Assembly: GCF_001712755.1 (NCBI RefSeq)
Contig: NZ_MDKC01000009.1
Location: forward strand, 1-64,000
Reading direction: 5' to 3'
DNA length: 64,000 nucleotides
DNA from: Gottfriedia luciferensis
GTDB lineage: Bacteria > Bacillota > Bacilli > Bacillales > Bacillaceae_G
The notes beneath the pieces are model-generated. The model was not told the DNA's origin. It saw nothing but the letters and a program-made list of their open reading frames with translations, and ran no database searches. Position 1 is the first letter of the stretch. Each line of letters starts with the position of its first letter. Positions 42,830 through 51,969 of this stretch are shown piece by piece. A program made the position numbers and the translations under genes.

Positions 42830-43510
42830 ATGAGTCAAAAACAAGAAAAAGTATTACTTGTGTTCCCTCACCCTGATGATGAAGCTTTTGGGGCTGCTGG
42901 AACGATTTCGAAGTTTACAAATAAAGGGATTCCGGTTACATACGCTTGTTTAACTTTAGGAGAAATGGGACGAAATATGGGAAATCCATTTTTCGCAACA
43001 AGAGAATCACTTCCTACAATACGTAAAAACGAATTAATCGACGCTTGTAGAGAAATGGGAATCCAAGATTTAAGAATGCTAGGATTTCATGATAAAACAA
43101 TTGAATTCGAAGACCCTGAGGATGTAATTAGTCCAATAAAGGAAATCATCGACGAAATTCAGCCAACATTATTAATTACTTTTTATCCAGAACACGGTGT
43201 TCACCCAGACCATGATGCAACTGCAAGAGCTGCTGTTGAAGCAGTTCGACGAATGGATAAGGAAGATCGTCCAACAGTATGGTGTATCGCGATTACAAAA
43301 GAACGCTTTGAAGTTTTAGGAAAACCCGATATCGTGAATGATGTAATGGATGTTGCAACTCAGAAACTAAGAACGATGAAAGCACACCGTTCTCAGACAG
43401 AGGCAATGCTAAAAGACGTTGTAAAAATCGAAAAATTTGAGGATATACCCGATGATCGATTAAAATCATTTTTTGCAAAGGAATCATTCTATACCTATCA
43501 GTTTGAATAA
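42830..43510 (+). CDS. bshB2: Bacillithiol biosynthesis deacetylase BshB2
   Basis: A zinc-dependent LmbE/PIG-L-type deacetylase that hydrolyses GlcNAc-malate to GlcN-malate in bacillithiol synthesis, and can also cleave bacillithiol conjugates. The metal motif PHPDDEAFG is at residues 12-20 and the distal zinc His in HGVHPDHDATARAA. Family blocks LTLGEMGRNMGNPFFATRES and FHDKTIEFEDPED fit YojG/BshB2. The length of 226 is typical. In operon with yojF. Confidence 0.92.
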   Translation: MSQKQEKVLLVFPHPDDEAFGAAGTISKFTNKGIPVTYACLTLGEMGRNMGNPFFATRESLPTIRKNELIDACREMGIQDLRMLGFHDKTIEFEDPEDVISPIKEIIDEIQPTLLITFYPEHGVHPDHDATARAAVEAVRRMDKEDRPTVWCIAITKERFEVLGKPDIVNDVMDVATQKLRTMKAHRSQTEAMLKDVVKIEKFEDIPDDRLKSFFAKESFYTYQFE

Positions 43511-43595
43511 GAACTTGCCAAAACCAATGTAAGAAGGTAAATACCTTATATATGTAGAAAGAAAAAGAGATTAAACTATTCTGGAGGTTAATGAA

Positions 43596-43976
43596 ATGTT
43601 GAAAATGAGGTATTTAATTTTATATGTTTCAAGTCTAGAAAAATCTCTTACTTTCTATACTGAGTCTTTAGGCATTCCTATTCGTGGAAATCATGGTACG
43701 TATGTCGAATTAGATACTGGCAATACCGTACTTGCTATGATTGAACGTGGCAATGTTCAAGAGCTGACTGGATTAAATTATAAAAATACTGAAGCATCCT
43801 CTCAAACATTTGAAATCGGATTTGTAACAGATGATGTGCATTCTACAATAGAAGATTTACGAACAAAAGGTGTAAACATCATCAAAGAACCAATTACAAA
43901 ACCATGGGGCCAAACAGTAGCATATGTAGCAGATCCAGACGGTCATTATATTGAAATTTGTAGTTCAATGGACTAA
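43596..43976 (+). CDS. VOC-family (glyoxalase-fold) protein
   Basis: A 126-residue metal-binding protein of the vicinal oxygen chelate superfamily. It comprises paired beta-alpha-beta-beta-beta modules beginning LKMRYLILYVSSLEKSLTFY. A metal-ligand Glu is in GTYVELDTG, and another in the closing YVADPDGHYIEICSS. It could be a glyoxalase, dioxygenase-like or antibiotic-binding protein. The neighbour bshB2 makes a thiol-dependent detoxification role attractive but unproven. Confidence 0.85.
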   Translation: MLKMRYLILYVSSLEKSLTFYTESLGIPIRGNHGTYVELDTGNTVLAMIERGNVQELTGLNYKNTEASSQTFEIGFVTDDVHSTIEDLRTKGVNIIKEPITKPWGQTVAYVADPDGHYIEICSSMD

Positions 43977-43986
43977 TAAAATAGCT

Positions 43987-44022
43987 AAAAAATCCATCTC
44001 TAATAAAGAGATGGATTTTTTT
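43987..44022. terminator. Bidirectional terminator, VOC gene / ABC permease
   Basis: AAAATCCATCTCT / AGAGATGGATTTT with a 5-nt loop, T-run on both strands. Confidence 0.92.
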
Positions 44023-44027
44023 AATAT

Positions 44028-45173
44028 CTACACAAAATTTCTAGTAGAACTATTGCGACTAAACTTATAAATAGCAATTAAGAAAAATGCAGCCGCAAAA
44101 ACTAGAAGGATTAAAATGTTTAAATATAAGCTTCCTAAACTACTTCCTTGTTGCAACTTCGTCAATGTCTCTAACGTCCATCTTTGTGGAAGAAAATCCG
44201 CAATTCTTTGTACGGATGATGGCATAATATCAATTGGCCAGAAACAACCGGAGATCATAACAGTTGGAACAACAATTAAATTCTGCAATGCGCCAGATGA
44301 TTTTGAACTATTAGAGAACGCCACAATCATTAACGAGATCCCGACCGAGACCAAAGCAAAAAGCATCATAACAATTGCCGCTTCCCAAAACGGAATATGA
44401 ATATCAATATGAAACACTTTAGTCATAAAGAGAAGCGTAATAATTACTTGAATAGTCATTACAATCATATTTACTACAACATTTGAGAAAATATATTTTC
44501 TAGCATTAATAGGTGCTGACAAAAGTCTGTAGTAAATTCGATTTTCTTTTTCCTTTAAAATAATTTCAGAAAGATTCCCTGCAGACATTAACATAATCAT
44601 AATCAAAAAGCCTAAACTATATGTCGTCATATTTTCAGACTGAGATGAATCTGATAATGTTTTTGTTGCTACCTTGAAGCTTGCGTTTTGGTAGTTGGAA
44701 TACATTTGATTAAATTTAGTTTGGTCTGTTTTTGCCACTTTACCAATTGCTGAAACATTATCGATATAATTATATAAATAAGATTTTACAAAGCTCGTAA
44801 TTTGAGCACCTTTTATAGAAGATATTTGAATATGATCTGGATTACCAGAACGTACACTATCTGTAAAGCCATCATGGAACGAAATAACACAATCAAGTGA
44901 TCCTGAAGCGAGCTTATCATTTGCATCCGTAGTATTAATTATTTCAATTCGAACGTTATCTAAGTGTTCTAAAAACTTAATCGTATCATTTGCAATATAT
45001 TGATGATCCTCATTGACAATCCCAACGTGAACGATCGTTTTATTGGAACCACCATAAGCTAGAAAGGAAATAAAAATACCAATTAGAGGCACTAAAATAT
45101 ACATAATAATATTTTTCTTATTTTTAAAAGTAGCTCTTAAAGTGTTCGAAATTAGCCAAAAAACTGTCTGCAT
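44028..45173 (-). CDS. ABC-2 type transporter permease
   Basis: 381 residues from ATG 45173 (MQTVFWLISNTLRATFKNKK), one base after the stop of the preceding permease, with GGAGGGG in that gene's end. Helix 1 is at 25-45; a large extracellular domain (about 50-185) precedes five more helices. Half of an exporter with the neighbouring permease and ATPase, similar to the LnrM/LnrN pair of linearmycin resistance. Substrate unknown; amphiphilic antibiotics are likely. Confidence 0.87.
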   Translation of the reverse strand: MQTVFWLISNTLRATFKNKKNIIMYILVPLIGIFISFLAYGGSNKTIVHVGIVNEDHQYIANDTIKFLEHLDNVRIEIINTTDANDKLASGSLDCVISFHDGFTDSVRSGNPDHIQISSIKGAQITSFVKSYLYNYIDNVSAIGKVAKTDQTKFNQMYSNYQNASFKVATKTLSDSSQSENMTTYSLGFLIMIMLMSAGNLSEIILKEKENRIYYRLLSAPINARKYIFSNVVVNMIVMTIQVIITLLFMTKVFHIDIHIPFWEAAIVMMLFALVSVGISLMIVAFSNSSKSSGALQNLIVVPTVMISGCFWPIDIMPSSVQRIADFLPQRWTLETLTKLQQGSSLGSLYLNILILLVFAAAFFLIAIYKFSRNSSTRNFV

Positions 45174-45174
45174 C

Positions 45175-46299
45175 CTACAGCCCCTCCCTTCTTTGTAGAG
45201 AAATAGATGCAAGAAATAGGAATAATAAAGAAAAACCTATATTAAAGACAAGCGCCGGGATAGCAGCTGATAAGTCGTTTGCATAAATAATTTTTGTAAT
45301 TGCTGTATTAACCCATGTAAGTGGTGAAAGCTGAGTAATGAATTTTAAAATCCCACTAGTATCGCCTAATTTAAAGTAAGCTCCACCAAAGAATGAAGAT
45401 AGCTGCACAACAATCATGATGATTGCTCTAGATGAAGCATTTGATTTCGTTATATAGCTTACAACTAACCCTAAACTAATTGATAGAAGAACTTCTGTCA
45501 GTAAAACAATAAAGACTAATAATAGATGGCTACCCCAGTTGGCTTTAAAAAAGAATTTACTGAAATAGATAACTACAATAATGCACAGAAAGTTAGCAAC
45601 CAAACTTCCAAGTATTTTCCCGATAAAAATCTCAAATTTGGAAATAGGAGCAACGATTAATCGATCAGCAGTTTTTCTAACTCTTTCACCTGTGATCAAT
45701 TTACTTGCAGACATAGCTGCATAAAGAACAATCATAGTAGTCATTGCAATCGCGTAATAATCCATCGAACCTGGCTGTTTATTTGATGCAATCGACGTGT
45801 CCTTAATATAATTATCATGAGAATTACCTAAAAAGACTTCTTTAACTTGAGTTGGATCGACTTTTGCAACTTCCACGCCAACATTATATTTATCTACAAA
45901 AGAAGTTAACATTCCTTGAATAACACTACCCTCAACACTGTTTCCTTCATTGATATAAAGCTTAATTCCGTTATCTTGAATAGAAATATAGCCATCATAA
46001 TGATTTCGTTTCACTTCATTCTCACCATTTGTATTACTCGCAGTTTTTTCAAAATGAATTCCAGACTTTTTCGTACTTTTAATTAATTCGTTAAAATACT
46101 GCGAAAACTCACCTGTTGTTGATTGATCTTTATATAAAACATGCACATCTTTAATCGGGACGGATGTTGAAAAAGCATTTGAAAGTGATGTACCTAAGAC
46201 AAGCATTAAAATGATTGGAAATGCTAACATAAAAAATAAGTTCCTTACATCTCGAAAGTCACGCTTAATTTCCATGAAAGCAATATTAAAAATATTCAA
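45175..46299 (-). CDS. ABC-2 type transporter permease
   Basis: A 374-residue partner permease with the same architecture: helix 1 (LFFMLAFPIILMLVLGTSLS), extracellular domain with GYISIQDNGIKLYINEGNS, then five helices. A conserved RVRKTADRLIVAPISKFEIF block before the helices contacts the ATPase. 36 bp after the ATPase gene and one base before the next permease, so all three are one operon. Confidence 0.87.
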   Translation of the reverse strand: MNIFNIAFMEIKRDFRDVRNLFFMLAFPIILMLVLGTSLSNAFSTSVPIKDVHVLYKDQSTTGEFSQYFNELIKSTKKSGIHFEKTASNTNGENEVKRNHYDGYISIQDNGIKLYINEGNSVEGSVIQGMLTSFVDKYNVGVEVAKVDPTQVKEVFLGNSHDNYIKDTSIASNKQPGSMDYYAIAMTTMIVLYAAMSASKLITGERVRKTADRLIVAPISKFEIFIGKILGSLVANFLCIIVVIYFSKFFFKANWGSHLLLVFIVLLTEVLLSISLGLVVSYITKSNASSRAIIMIVVQLSSFFGGAYFKLGDTSGILKFITQLSPLTWVNTAITKIIYANDLSAAIPALVFNIGFSLLFLFLASISLQRREGL

Positions 46300-46335
46300 G
46301 CTAATTGCCTCCTTATTAAATAATTTCCCATGAAG

Positions 46336-47271
46336 TTAATCACGTAAATTTCGGCCTGTTAATGTAAGGAAAACAGTTTCTAAGTTAGGCGCATTTTCCT
46401 GTAATGAACTGATTTCGATTTCATTATTAATAAAATGTTGAATGATTTTATTTAAATTATTCACACCATTATCTGAAGTAATCGTAATAACATTATCTAA
46501 AATATGAACGTTCTCAACGCCATTAATCGCTTTAAGCTCAGTAATATCAATATTTTCAGTCGTTTTAACTTCAATTCGAATATCCTTTGTATTCGTAATA
46601 ATCGATTTAAGCTGTTCTTTTGTTCCTTCAGCGATGATTTTTCCATGGTCAATAATCGAAATACGTGAGCATATTTCTTCAACTTCCTCCATGTAATGGC
46701 TCGTATAAATGATTGTACAACCCATTTCATTAAGTTTACGTACACTATTAAGAATATAGTTTCGTGAATGTGGATCAATCCCAACAGTTGGTTCATCCAT
46801 AATAATCAGTTTAGGTCGGTGTGCAATCGCACAGGCAATATTTAACCTTCTCTTCATTCCACCAGAGAAATTTTTTGGATATTCCTTAAATTTATCTTCT
46901 AACCCTACAAATTGTAAGGCTTCTTCTACTCTTTCATTTAATTCCGAACCTCTTAAACCATAAAGTCCTGCGAAAAATCTAACATTTTCATAGGCAGTTA
47001 AATCTTCATAAATAGCTAAATCCTGAGGTACCATTCCAATATTCATTTTTGCGAACTTACTATTCTTCTTACTGTTTTTACCTAGGATTTCTACAGTACC
47101 TTGATTACTTCGAAGTAGCCCTGAAATAATATTAATTGTCGTACTTTTTCCTGCTCCATTTGCTCCAAGAAATCCAAATATTTCTCCTTCTTCAATTGAT
47201 AAAGACATATTATCTACTGCTATAAAATCCCCGAACTTTTTAGTTAAATTTTTTATCTCTAAAACTTTCAT
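46336..47271 (-). CDS. ABC transporter ATPase (LnrL-like)
   Basis: A 311-residue ATPase. Walker A is GFLGANGAGKSTT (about residues 33-45), the signature FSGGMKRRLN, Walker B LIIMDEPTVGID and the H-loop YTSHYMEE. An accessory C-terminal domain of about 95 residues follows. Length and arrangement with two permeases plus a NarL-type two-component system match what I remember of LnrJKLMN (YfiJKLMN). GAGGTGAG precedes the ATG. Confidence 0.92.
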   Translation of the reverse strand: MKVLEIKNLTKKFGDFIAVDNMSLSIEEGEIFGFLGANGAGKSTTINIISGLLRSNQGTVEILGKNSKKNSKFAKMNIGMVPQDLAIYEDLTAYENVRFFAGLYGLRGSELNERVEEALQFVGLEDKFKEYPKNFSGGMKRRLNIACAIAHRPKLIIMDEPTVGIDPHSRNYILNSVRKLNEMGCTIIYTSHYMEEVEEICSRISIIDHGKIIAEGTKEQLKSIITNTKDIRIEVKTTENIDITELKAINGVENVHILDNVITITSDNGVNNLNKIIQHFINNEIEISSLQENAPNLETVFLTLTGRNLRD

Positions 47272-47305
47272 CCTCTCACCTCTCTGAGCTTTTTACTATG
47301 ATGCT

Positions 47306-47354
47306 ATTATAAGCAAAAGGGTGAACTAATATCAGTGTATTAGTTCACCCTTTT
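47306..47354 (-). promoter_or_regulatory. ABC operon promoter with perfect 17-bp inverted repeat
   Basis: AAAAGGGTGAACTAATA-TCAGTG-TATTAGTTCACCCTTTT (47315-47354), 17-bp perfect arms, sits directly upstream of a -10 TATAAT (47311-47306) read leftward toward the ATPase gene. It may be the response-regulator operator, a terminator of the kinase gene, or both. Confidence 0.7.
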
Positions 47355-47429
47355 CACATGAGAATATTCATGTTTTTATTTAGGCAAAATCATGATGGAC
47401 TTAATAGAAATTCATATCACATGTTAAGA

Positions 47430-48533
47430 TTATTGGATTGGAAGCAAAGTTGTAACTGAAAAACCATCATGACCATCCACTATTATTTTCCCGTTTATAG
47501 CCACTGTTCTCTCTTCCATCCCAATGATGCCTAAACCTTTTTTAATTTTCACTTTCCCTTTACCATTGTCTTTTACATTTGTTTTTATCATTTTATTCAT
47601 AACATGTATTTCAAGCGAAACCTCTGTAGCATTTGCATATTTCATCGTATTTGTTAAAGCCTCAACTACATTTTCTTGAATTACTTTCCATTGAATTGGC
47701 GTAATAAGATCGAGATTTCCTTTATAGACAAACAATGTTTTTAAATCATGCTTAGCAGAAAATTCGTCTATGAATAATTTCATATGATGAATTCCCATTT
47801 GTTCAGTTGGAGGCTTCATATTTTTTAAAGTAAGTCTTATATTTTCAATTCCGTCCTTTGAAATATTAATCGCATTTTGAAGCAATTCTAATGCTTTATC
47901 TTGATTAGTACTCATTAAATGTTTAGCTGCTTCCATTTGATATAGCGCACCTGTCATTGAATGCCCTATTTTATCATGTATTTCTTGAGAAATACGATTT
48001 CGTTCCTCCAATTTAAAGGTATATTCCGATTGCTCAATAAACTCATTATGATTATTAATCTTTTTTGACAGCTTTTGAATCGTGCTCCTCATTTTATCAA
48101 TTTGATCTTCTTTAAACCGTAATCTAGTGTTATACAAATTAACAAGTGAAAAAACGATAAAACTAAATAATGAAATTAATCCATAGATAGGCTGTAAAGA
48201 ATTAGATAAGTAGCAAATTGGAAATAGTGCAAGAAAGCAACCGATCCATTTTTTTGAAGTAAAATAAGAAACGAGCTCTAAAATTGACATTGGCAGTAGT
48301 AAAAGAAATAATGGCTGAATCTTTAAATTGGAATAGACAATTAAACAAATTGATATGATTAGTAAAAATTTTATCAACGATCTATTTTTTATTAAATAAA
48401 GACTAATATTTAAACAAAAATAAACAAGCAATACAAAAAGTACCCAAGAGAAATTAGGAGTTTCTTTTTGAATACAAATTAGAGCTATATACAATATAAC
48501 AGAGAGCTTATTTAAAATAATCCAACGCTCCAT
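47430..48533 (-). CDS. Sensor histidine kinase, NarL/LnrJ type
   Basis: A 367-residue kinase with about six membrane helices in residues 8-135 and almost no extracytoplasmic loop, so it is probably an intramembrane sensor. The HisKA_3 phosphoacceptor His186 is in ISQEIHDKIGHSMTG, after a linker coiled coil. The ATPase domain has ENVVEALTNTMKYANATEVS (N box) and DNGKGKVKIKKGLGIIGMEE (G boxes). Lies 16 bp after the response regulator gene and controls the adjacent exporter. Confidence 0.92.
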   Translation of the reverse strand: MERWIILNKLSVILYIALICIQKETPNFSWVLFVLLVYFCLNISLYLIKNRSLIKFLLIISICLIVYSNLKIQPLFLLLLPMSILELVSYFTSKKWIGCFLALFPICYLSNSLQPIYGLISLFSFIVFSLVNLYNTRLRFKEDQIDKMRSTIQKLSKKINNHNEFIEQSEYTFKLEERNRISQEIHDKIGHSMTGALYQMEAAKHLMSTNQDKALELLQNAINISKDGIENIRLTLKNMKPPTEQMGIHHMKLFIDEFSAKHDLKTLFVYKGNLDLITPIQWKVIQENVVEALTNTMKYANATEVSLEIHVMNKMIKTNVKDNGKGKVKIKKGLGIIGMEERTVAINGKIIVDGHDGFSVTTLLPIQ

Positions 48534-48549
48534 ATGTAACTCCTTCGCG

Positions 48550-49194
48550 TTAGTCTACTTTCCCAGTAATATAGAAAATAGCAATTTGTGTTCGATGTTC
48601 TAGCCCTGTTTTTCCGAGAATTGAAGTAATATAATTAGCAACTGTTCCTTCAGAAATATAAATTTGCTTAGAAATTTCCTTATTCGAAAATCCTTTTGCA
48701 ATTAAACCCATTACATCTAACTCTCTTTGGGTAAACAAACTCGTATCGATTTTCGTATCTGCTGTATTTGCATTGTTTGTTAAATTTGTTCTAATTTTAT
48801 CCAGTACTAAATCTTGCATGATTGTATTTCCGTGATAAACACTTTTGATCGCTTCTCGAATACGTTCTGGTTCATTATTTTTTAATAAATAACCCTTTGC
48901 TCCATTTTTCACAGCATCAATAATGTACTCATCATCATCAAAAGTCGTTAAAATAAGTGGCTTTGTTTTAGTTTGCTCGGAAATATGCTTCGTAGCTTCT
49001 ACCCCATTCATATTTGGCATTCGAACATCTAAAAGCGCAACATCTACTTCATTATTTTGACAATATTTTAACGCTTCATTCCCATCATTTACTGTTTCTA
49101 ATACTTCAAACTCTTCATAAGAGCTCAATATGATTTTAAGACCTTCTCTAATAAATGAATTATCATCAGCAATAATTAATTTTATTTTGTTCAT
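48550..49194 (-). CDS. NarL-family response regulator
   Basis: A 214-residue regulator. The receiver domain has the acidic pair D10-D11, the phosphoacceptor Asp56 (ALLDVRMPNMNG), the switch Thr in PLILTTFDDD and Lys in NGAKGYLLK. The LuxR-type helix-turn-helix is at about 150-210 (TQRELDVMGLIAKGFSNKEI). It is first gene of the two-component pair. No good ribosome binding site is present just before the ATG. The target is probably the 17-bp inverted repeat before the ABC genes. Confidence 0.92.
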   Translation of the reverse strand: MNKIKLIIADDNSFIREGLKIILSSYEEFEVLETVNDGNEALKYCQNNEVDVALLDVRMPNMNGVEATKHISEQTKTKPLILTTFDDDEYIIDAVKNGAKGYLLKNNEPERIREAIKSVYHGNTIMQDLVLDKIRTNLTNNANTADTKIDTSLFTQRELDVMGLIAKGFSNKEISKQIYISEGTVANYITSILGKTGLEHRTQIAIFYITGKVD

Positions 49195-49409
49195 TTGAAT
49201 AGAGGGAGAAAATTTCTACCTCGTTTTCACATCCTTTATTCCACGAATTATATTTCCATTATATACCACTATTGACTAATTACCATGAGAAGGAAAAGAT
49301 AAATCTAAATGATTTGTAAACAAAATCACTTAATTACATAATTTTATTGTTTTATGAAACCTTGACGTATTCATTAATAAAAGGCATAGGAAAACACGAA
49401 TACTCATTT

Positions 49410-49425
49410 TGTGATTAATTTCACA
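49410..49425. promoter_or_regulatory. Perfect Fnr/Crp-type box, target unclear
   Basis: TGTGA-TTAATT-TCACA inside a longer palindrome ATTTTGTGA / TCACAAAAT. No -10 lies at the 32-bp spacing used by hcp and moaA on either strand, so it may repress or serve another regulator. Confidence 0.5.
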
Positions 49426-49461
49426 AAATATTCAATAGTTAAAGTAAAACATCATAAAAAA

Positions 49462-49503
49462 TTTAGTAAAATTTAATTGAGCGCTCTGTTAAATTTTACT
49501 AAA
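49462..49503. repeat. 42-bp near-perfect palindrome
   Basis: TTTAGTAAAATTTAA and TTAAATTTTACTAAA (15 bp, perfect) flank TT-GAGCGCTC-TG, itself palindromic. It is 37 bp from the Fnr-type box and 160 bp before a small secreted-protein gene. Operator, hairpin or cruciform candidate. Confidence 0.8.
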
Positions 49504-49664
49504 AAATATTTACCATTTATCTTATTTGTTTATATTTCTGTCGTTTTCAAATAAGTTACAAATAAGTTAATACTTTGATTAACGTCGACAAAATGAAGAG
49601 GTAACCTTTTTCTTTATTGGTGAGTAAAACATTACAAGTTCTATTACAGGAGAAAAATAGGTTT

Positions 49665-50117
49665 ATGGAAAAACTTAGTACTAAAAAAATACTTATTACA
49701 TTTATATTGGTGTTCCTAACAAGTAGTTGTAATTCCACTAATAAGACATTTTTATTGAGAGGTACGTTTACCTGTAATGAACTGCCATTTGTATCAATGG
49801 TCTTTGATCCAGAAAATAACTATACATTTTATTATTATTACGAGGATTTAAAACGTAATGGAAAATTAGATAAAGGAACATTTTTAAAAAAATCTGAATC
49901 CAAATATATAATAAAAAGTTCGATTTTTAAAGACATAGAAGTCACATATAAAAATAGTGGTTTCAAGATTATGATAAATGAAAAGACATATTACTTTAAA
50001 CAGATCGATGCAAACCCGAGTATCCAAACAAATTATGAAAGTAGGAAGTTTGATTATGAAAAAAATAGTAAGTTTATTAGTCTTTTTAAGCATCTTAGTT
50101 TCTTCAACCCCAATTAA
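49665..50117 (+). CDS. Small putative lipoprotein
   Basis: 150 residues from ATG 49665. The N-terminus KKILITFILVFLTSSCNSTN is a lipoprotein signal with lipobox TSSC. A beta-rich domain (TFLLRGTFTCNELPFVSMVF, NYTFYYYYEDLKRNGKLDKG) follows, with a second Cys. Ribosome binding site AGGAG is about 13 nt away. The last 20 codons overlap the start of the next gene in another frame, so the original stop may have been shifted downstream. No family recognised. Confidence 0.6.
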   Translation: MEKLSTKKILITFILVFLTSSCNSTNKTFLLRGTFTCNELPFVSMVFDPENNYTFYYYYEDLKRNGKLDKGTFLKKSESKYIIKSSIFKDIEVTYKNSGFKIMINEKTYYFKQIDANPSIQTNYESRKFDYEKNSKFISLFKHLSFFNPN

Positions 50118-50634
50118 CGCACAAGAAATTCCAACTGATGAGACAAGCCAAGAAGCTTTTGTAATCCCTGTACCTCAAGAAGAAATTGATAGAGAAGAAC
50201 AACAACAATTAGAACAACAAAATAGTAAAGGAAGAACTCCATTATATGAGTATAAAACTGAACTAGTGGGAACTCAAATAACAAAAAAGGTCAAAATTGG
50301 TTATGCAGAAGGTCAACCACCAAAAGGGACTATATTTCACTCTCCAGGAAGTTTTTATTGGTCAAATAGTGGAAGTAAGGTTACAGTTACAATATCCGTT
50401 GCATATGGTGCTTATTCAATAGGAGTAACGCCAGGAAGTATAAGTGGAACTGGGGTTGTAGTAAAATCGCCATATACTGGACAAGCAGTTAAACTTTTAA
50501 TTCATAAAGATATAGAAGTTAAAAAATATAAGCAATATAGAAAAACTATTATGGGTAGCGGAAAATGGGAATATGTAGGTGACGTATATACAAAGGTACC
50601 TGTGTTAAATCATTTTACAGTAGTAAAAGTATAA
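50056..50634 (+). CDS. Secreted protein of unknown function
   Basis: 192 residues from ATG 50056 (MKKIVSLLVFLSILVSSTPI, cleavage near INA-QE). The mature part starts with an acidic Gln/Glu stretch (EEIDREEQQQLEQQNSKGRT). A beta-rich domain follows, with SPGSFYWSNSGSKVTVTISV, then AYSIGVTPGSISGTGVVVKS and a final YVGDVYTKVPVLNHFTVVKV. GTAGGAAG precedes the ATG. Not recognised; resembles short secreted proteins of Bacillus mobile regions. Overlaps the previous gene by 62 bp; terminator follows. Confidence 0.68.
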   Translation: MKKIVSLLVFLSILVSSTPINAQEIPTDETSQEAFVIPVPQEEIDREEQQQLEQQNSKGRTPLYEYKTELVGTQITKKVKIGYAEGQPPKGTIFHSPGSFYWSNSGSKVTVTISVAYGAYSIGVTPGSISGTGVVVKSPYTGQAVKLLIHKDIEVKKYKQYRKTIMGSGKWEYVGDVYTKVPVLNHFTVVKV

Positions 50635-50674
50635 ATCATAATTAAAACTATTTGAAATACAACCATAAAACTTG

Positions 50675-50700
50675 AAAGCTCAGAAGACTGAGCTTTTTTT
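50675..50700 (+). terminator. Terminator of the secreted-protein pair
   Basis: AAAGCTCAG-AAGA-CTGAGCTTT followed by TTTTA. Confidence 0.88.
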
Positions 50701-50744
50701 ATTGATAGGTGTGATTTCGAGCTCAAAATGAAATGATATGAAAA

Positions 50745-50771
50745 AATCCCTATGCATATGCAAAAGGGATT
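50745..50771 (-). terminator. Terminator of the oxidoreductase gene
   Basis: AATCCCT / AGGGATT around TGCATATGCA; minus strand continues TTTTTTCATATC. Confidence 0.7.
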
Positions 50772-50779
50772 CAATAAAA

Positions 50780-51766
50780 TTACTTATTTTCAATCAATAC
50801 TTTACCAAATTGTACTTCATTATTTTCAAAGTAATCATGAGCGTCCTTCACTTGATCGAATGTAAAAGATTTTGGATTGATTAGCGGCTTTAGCTTACCT
50901 TCTTCAACTAAAGTAGCAATTTTATTTAAAATAGCACTATGTTCTTTACGCCCTTCCTCAGTTTTTTGAGTAAGCAGAATAAATATTACATGTAAAGATA
51001 AAGATTTGTTATGTAAAAGTGATAAATCATGCGTCGATCTTGCAGCAATTGCTAGAACAGTACCTTTTGGTTTAACTGCAATAAATGATTTATCTAGGTT
51101 TTCTTTACCGACAGTATCAAAAACAAGATCAAAACCTTGCCCATCCGTTAGGCGGTTAACATATTCTTGGACGGTCTCTTCCTTATAATTAATGACGTGG
51201 TCTGCACCTAGCTTTTTAACTAAAATAGCTTTTTCATTCGATGAAACAGTTGTCGTAACAGTAGCTCCAGAAGCTTTCGCCAACTGGATCGCTAGATGGC
51301 CAACACCACCTGCCCCACCATGAATTAAAATATGATCACCTTGTTTTAAATTACCTCTGTCAAAAAGTGCCTCCCATGCAGTAATAGCTGTTAATGGTAA
51401 ACTTGCAGCTTCTTGAATAGGTAAATTTTTTGGAGCTTTAGCAATTACTGTTTCTTCTATTAAAAAATAATCTGAAAGAGTACCCGTAAAGACATTTAAA
51501 CCGAAAACAAAATCTCCAACTGAAAAACGTGAAACATTTTCACCAACTTCAACAACTTCACCAGAAAAATCACTATGTAAAATCATCGGAAAATTAGGAT
51601 GGAATGCATTTGGTACAATCCCTTTTCTAATCTTTGTATCAATCGGATTGATACTAGTCGCAGAAACCTTAACTAAAACTTGATGACCAGATGGCTTCGG
51701 TATTGAAAGTTCAATATTTTTAAACTCAGAGCTATCTCCATATTGATGAATGACAATTGCTTTCAT
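50780..51766 (-). CDS. Zinc-type alcohol dehydrogenase-like / quinone oxidoreductase
   Basis: A 328-residue NADPH-dependent medium-chain reductase. The N-terminal GroES-like domain has IDTKIRKG and HSDFSGEVVEVGENV, while structural and catalytic zinc cysteines are absent, which points to the quinone oxidoreductase branch. The Rossmann nucleotide motif is ILIHGGAGGVGHLAIQLAKA, with AVKPKGTVLAIAAR later. ATG 51766 follows GAGGAGG. Single gene; substrate unknown. Confidence 0.9.
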   Translation of the reverse strand: MKAIVIHQYGDSSEFKNIELSIPKPSGHQVLVKVSATSINPIDTKIRKGIVPNAFHPNFPMILHSDFSGEVVEVGENVSRFSVGDFVFGLNVFTGTLSDYFLIEETVIAKAPKNLPIQEAASLPLTAITAWEALFDRGNLKQGDHILIHGGAGGVGHLAIQLAKASGATVTTTVSSNEKAILVKKLGADHVINYKEETVQEYVNRLTDGQGFDLVFDTVGKENLDKSFIAVKPKGTVLAIAARSTHDLSLLHNKSLSLHVIFILLTQKTEEGRKEHSAILNKIATLVEEGKLKPLINPKSFTFDQVKDAHDYFENNEVQFGKVLIENK

Positions 51767-51969
51767 AATAGCCTCCTCTTTCAAAATAGAAAATATTATT
51801 AAATCATTTTAGCATACATCAGATCGAAAAAAATACAATTTTGACCTCAAATTGAATCATAAGGGTTTGATTATAATGGTTAAAAATTTATAATTTATAT
51901 TGTTTTTTCACATTGTTTCAGTATAATCAATATAAATCTTTTAATCTTAATTCATGGAGGAAAATGACT

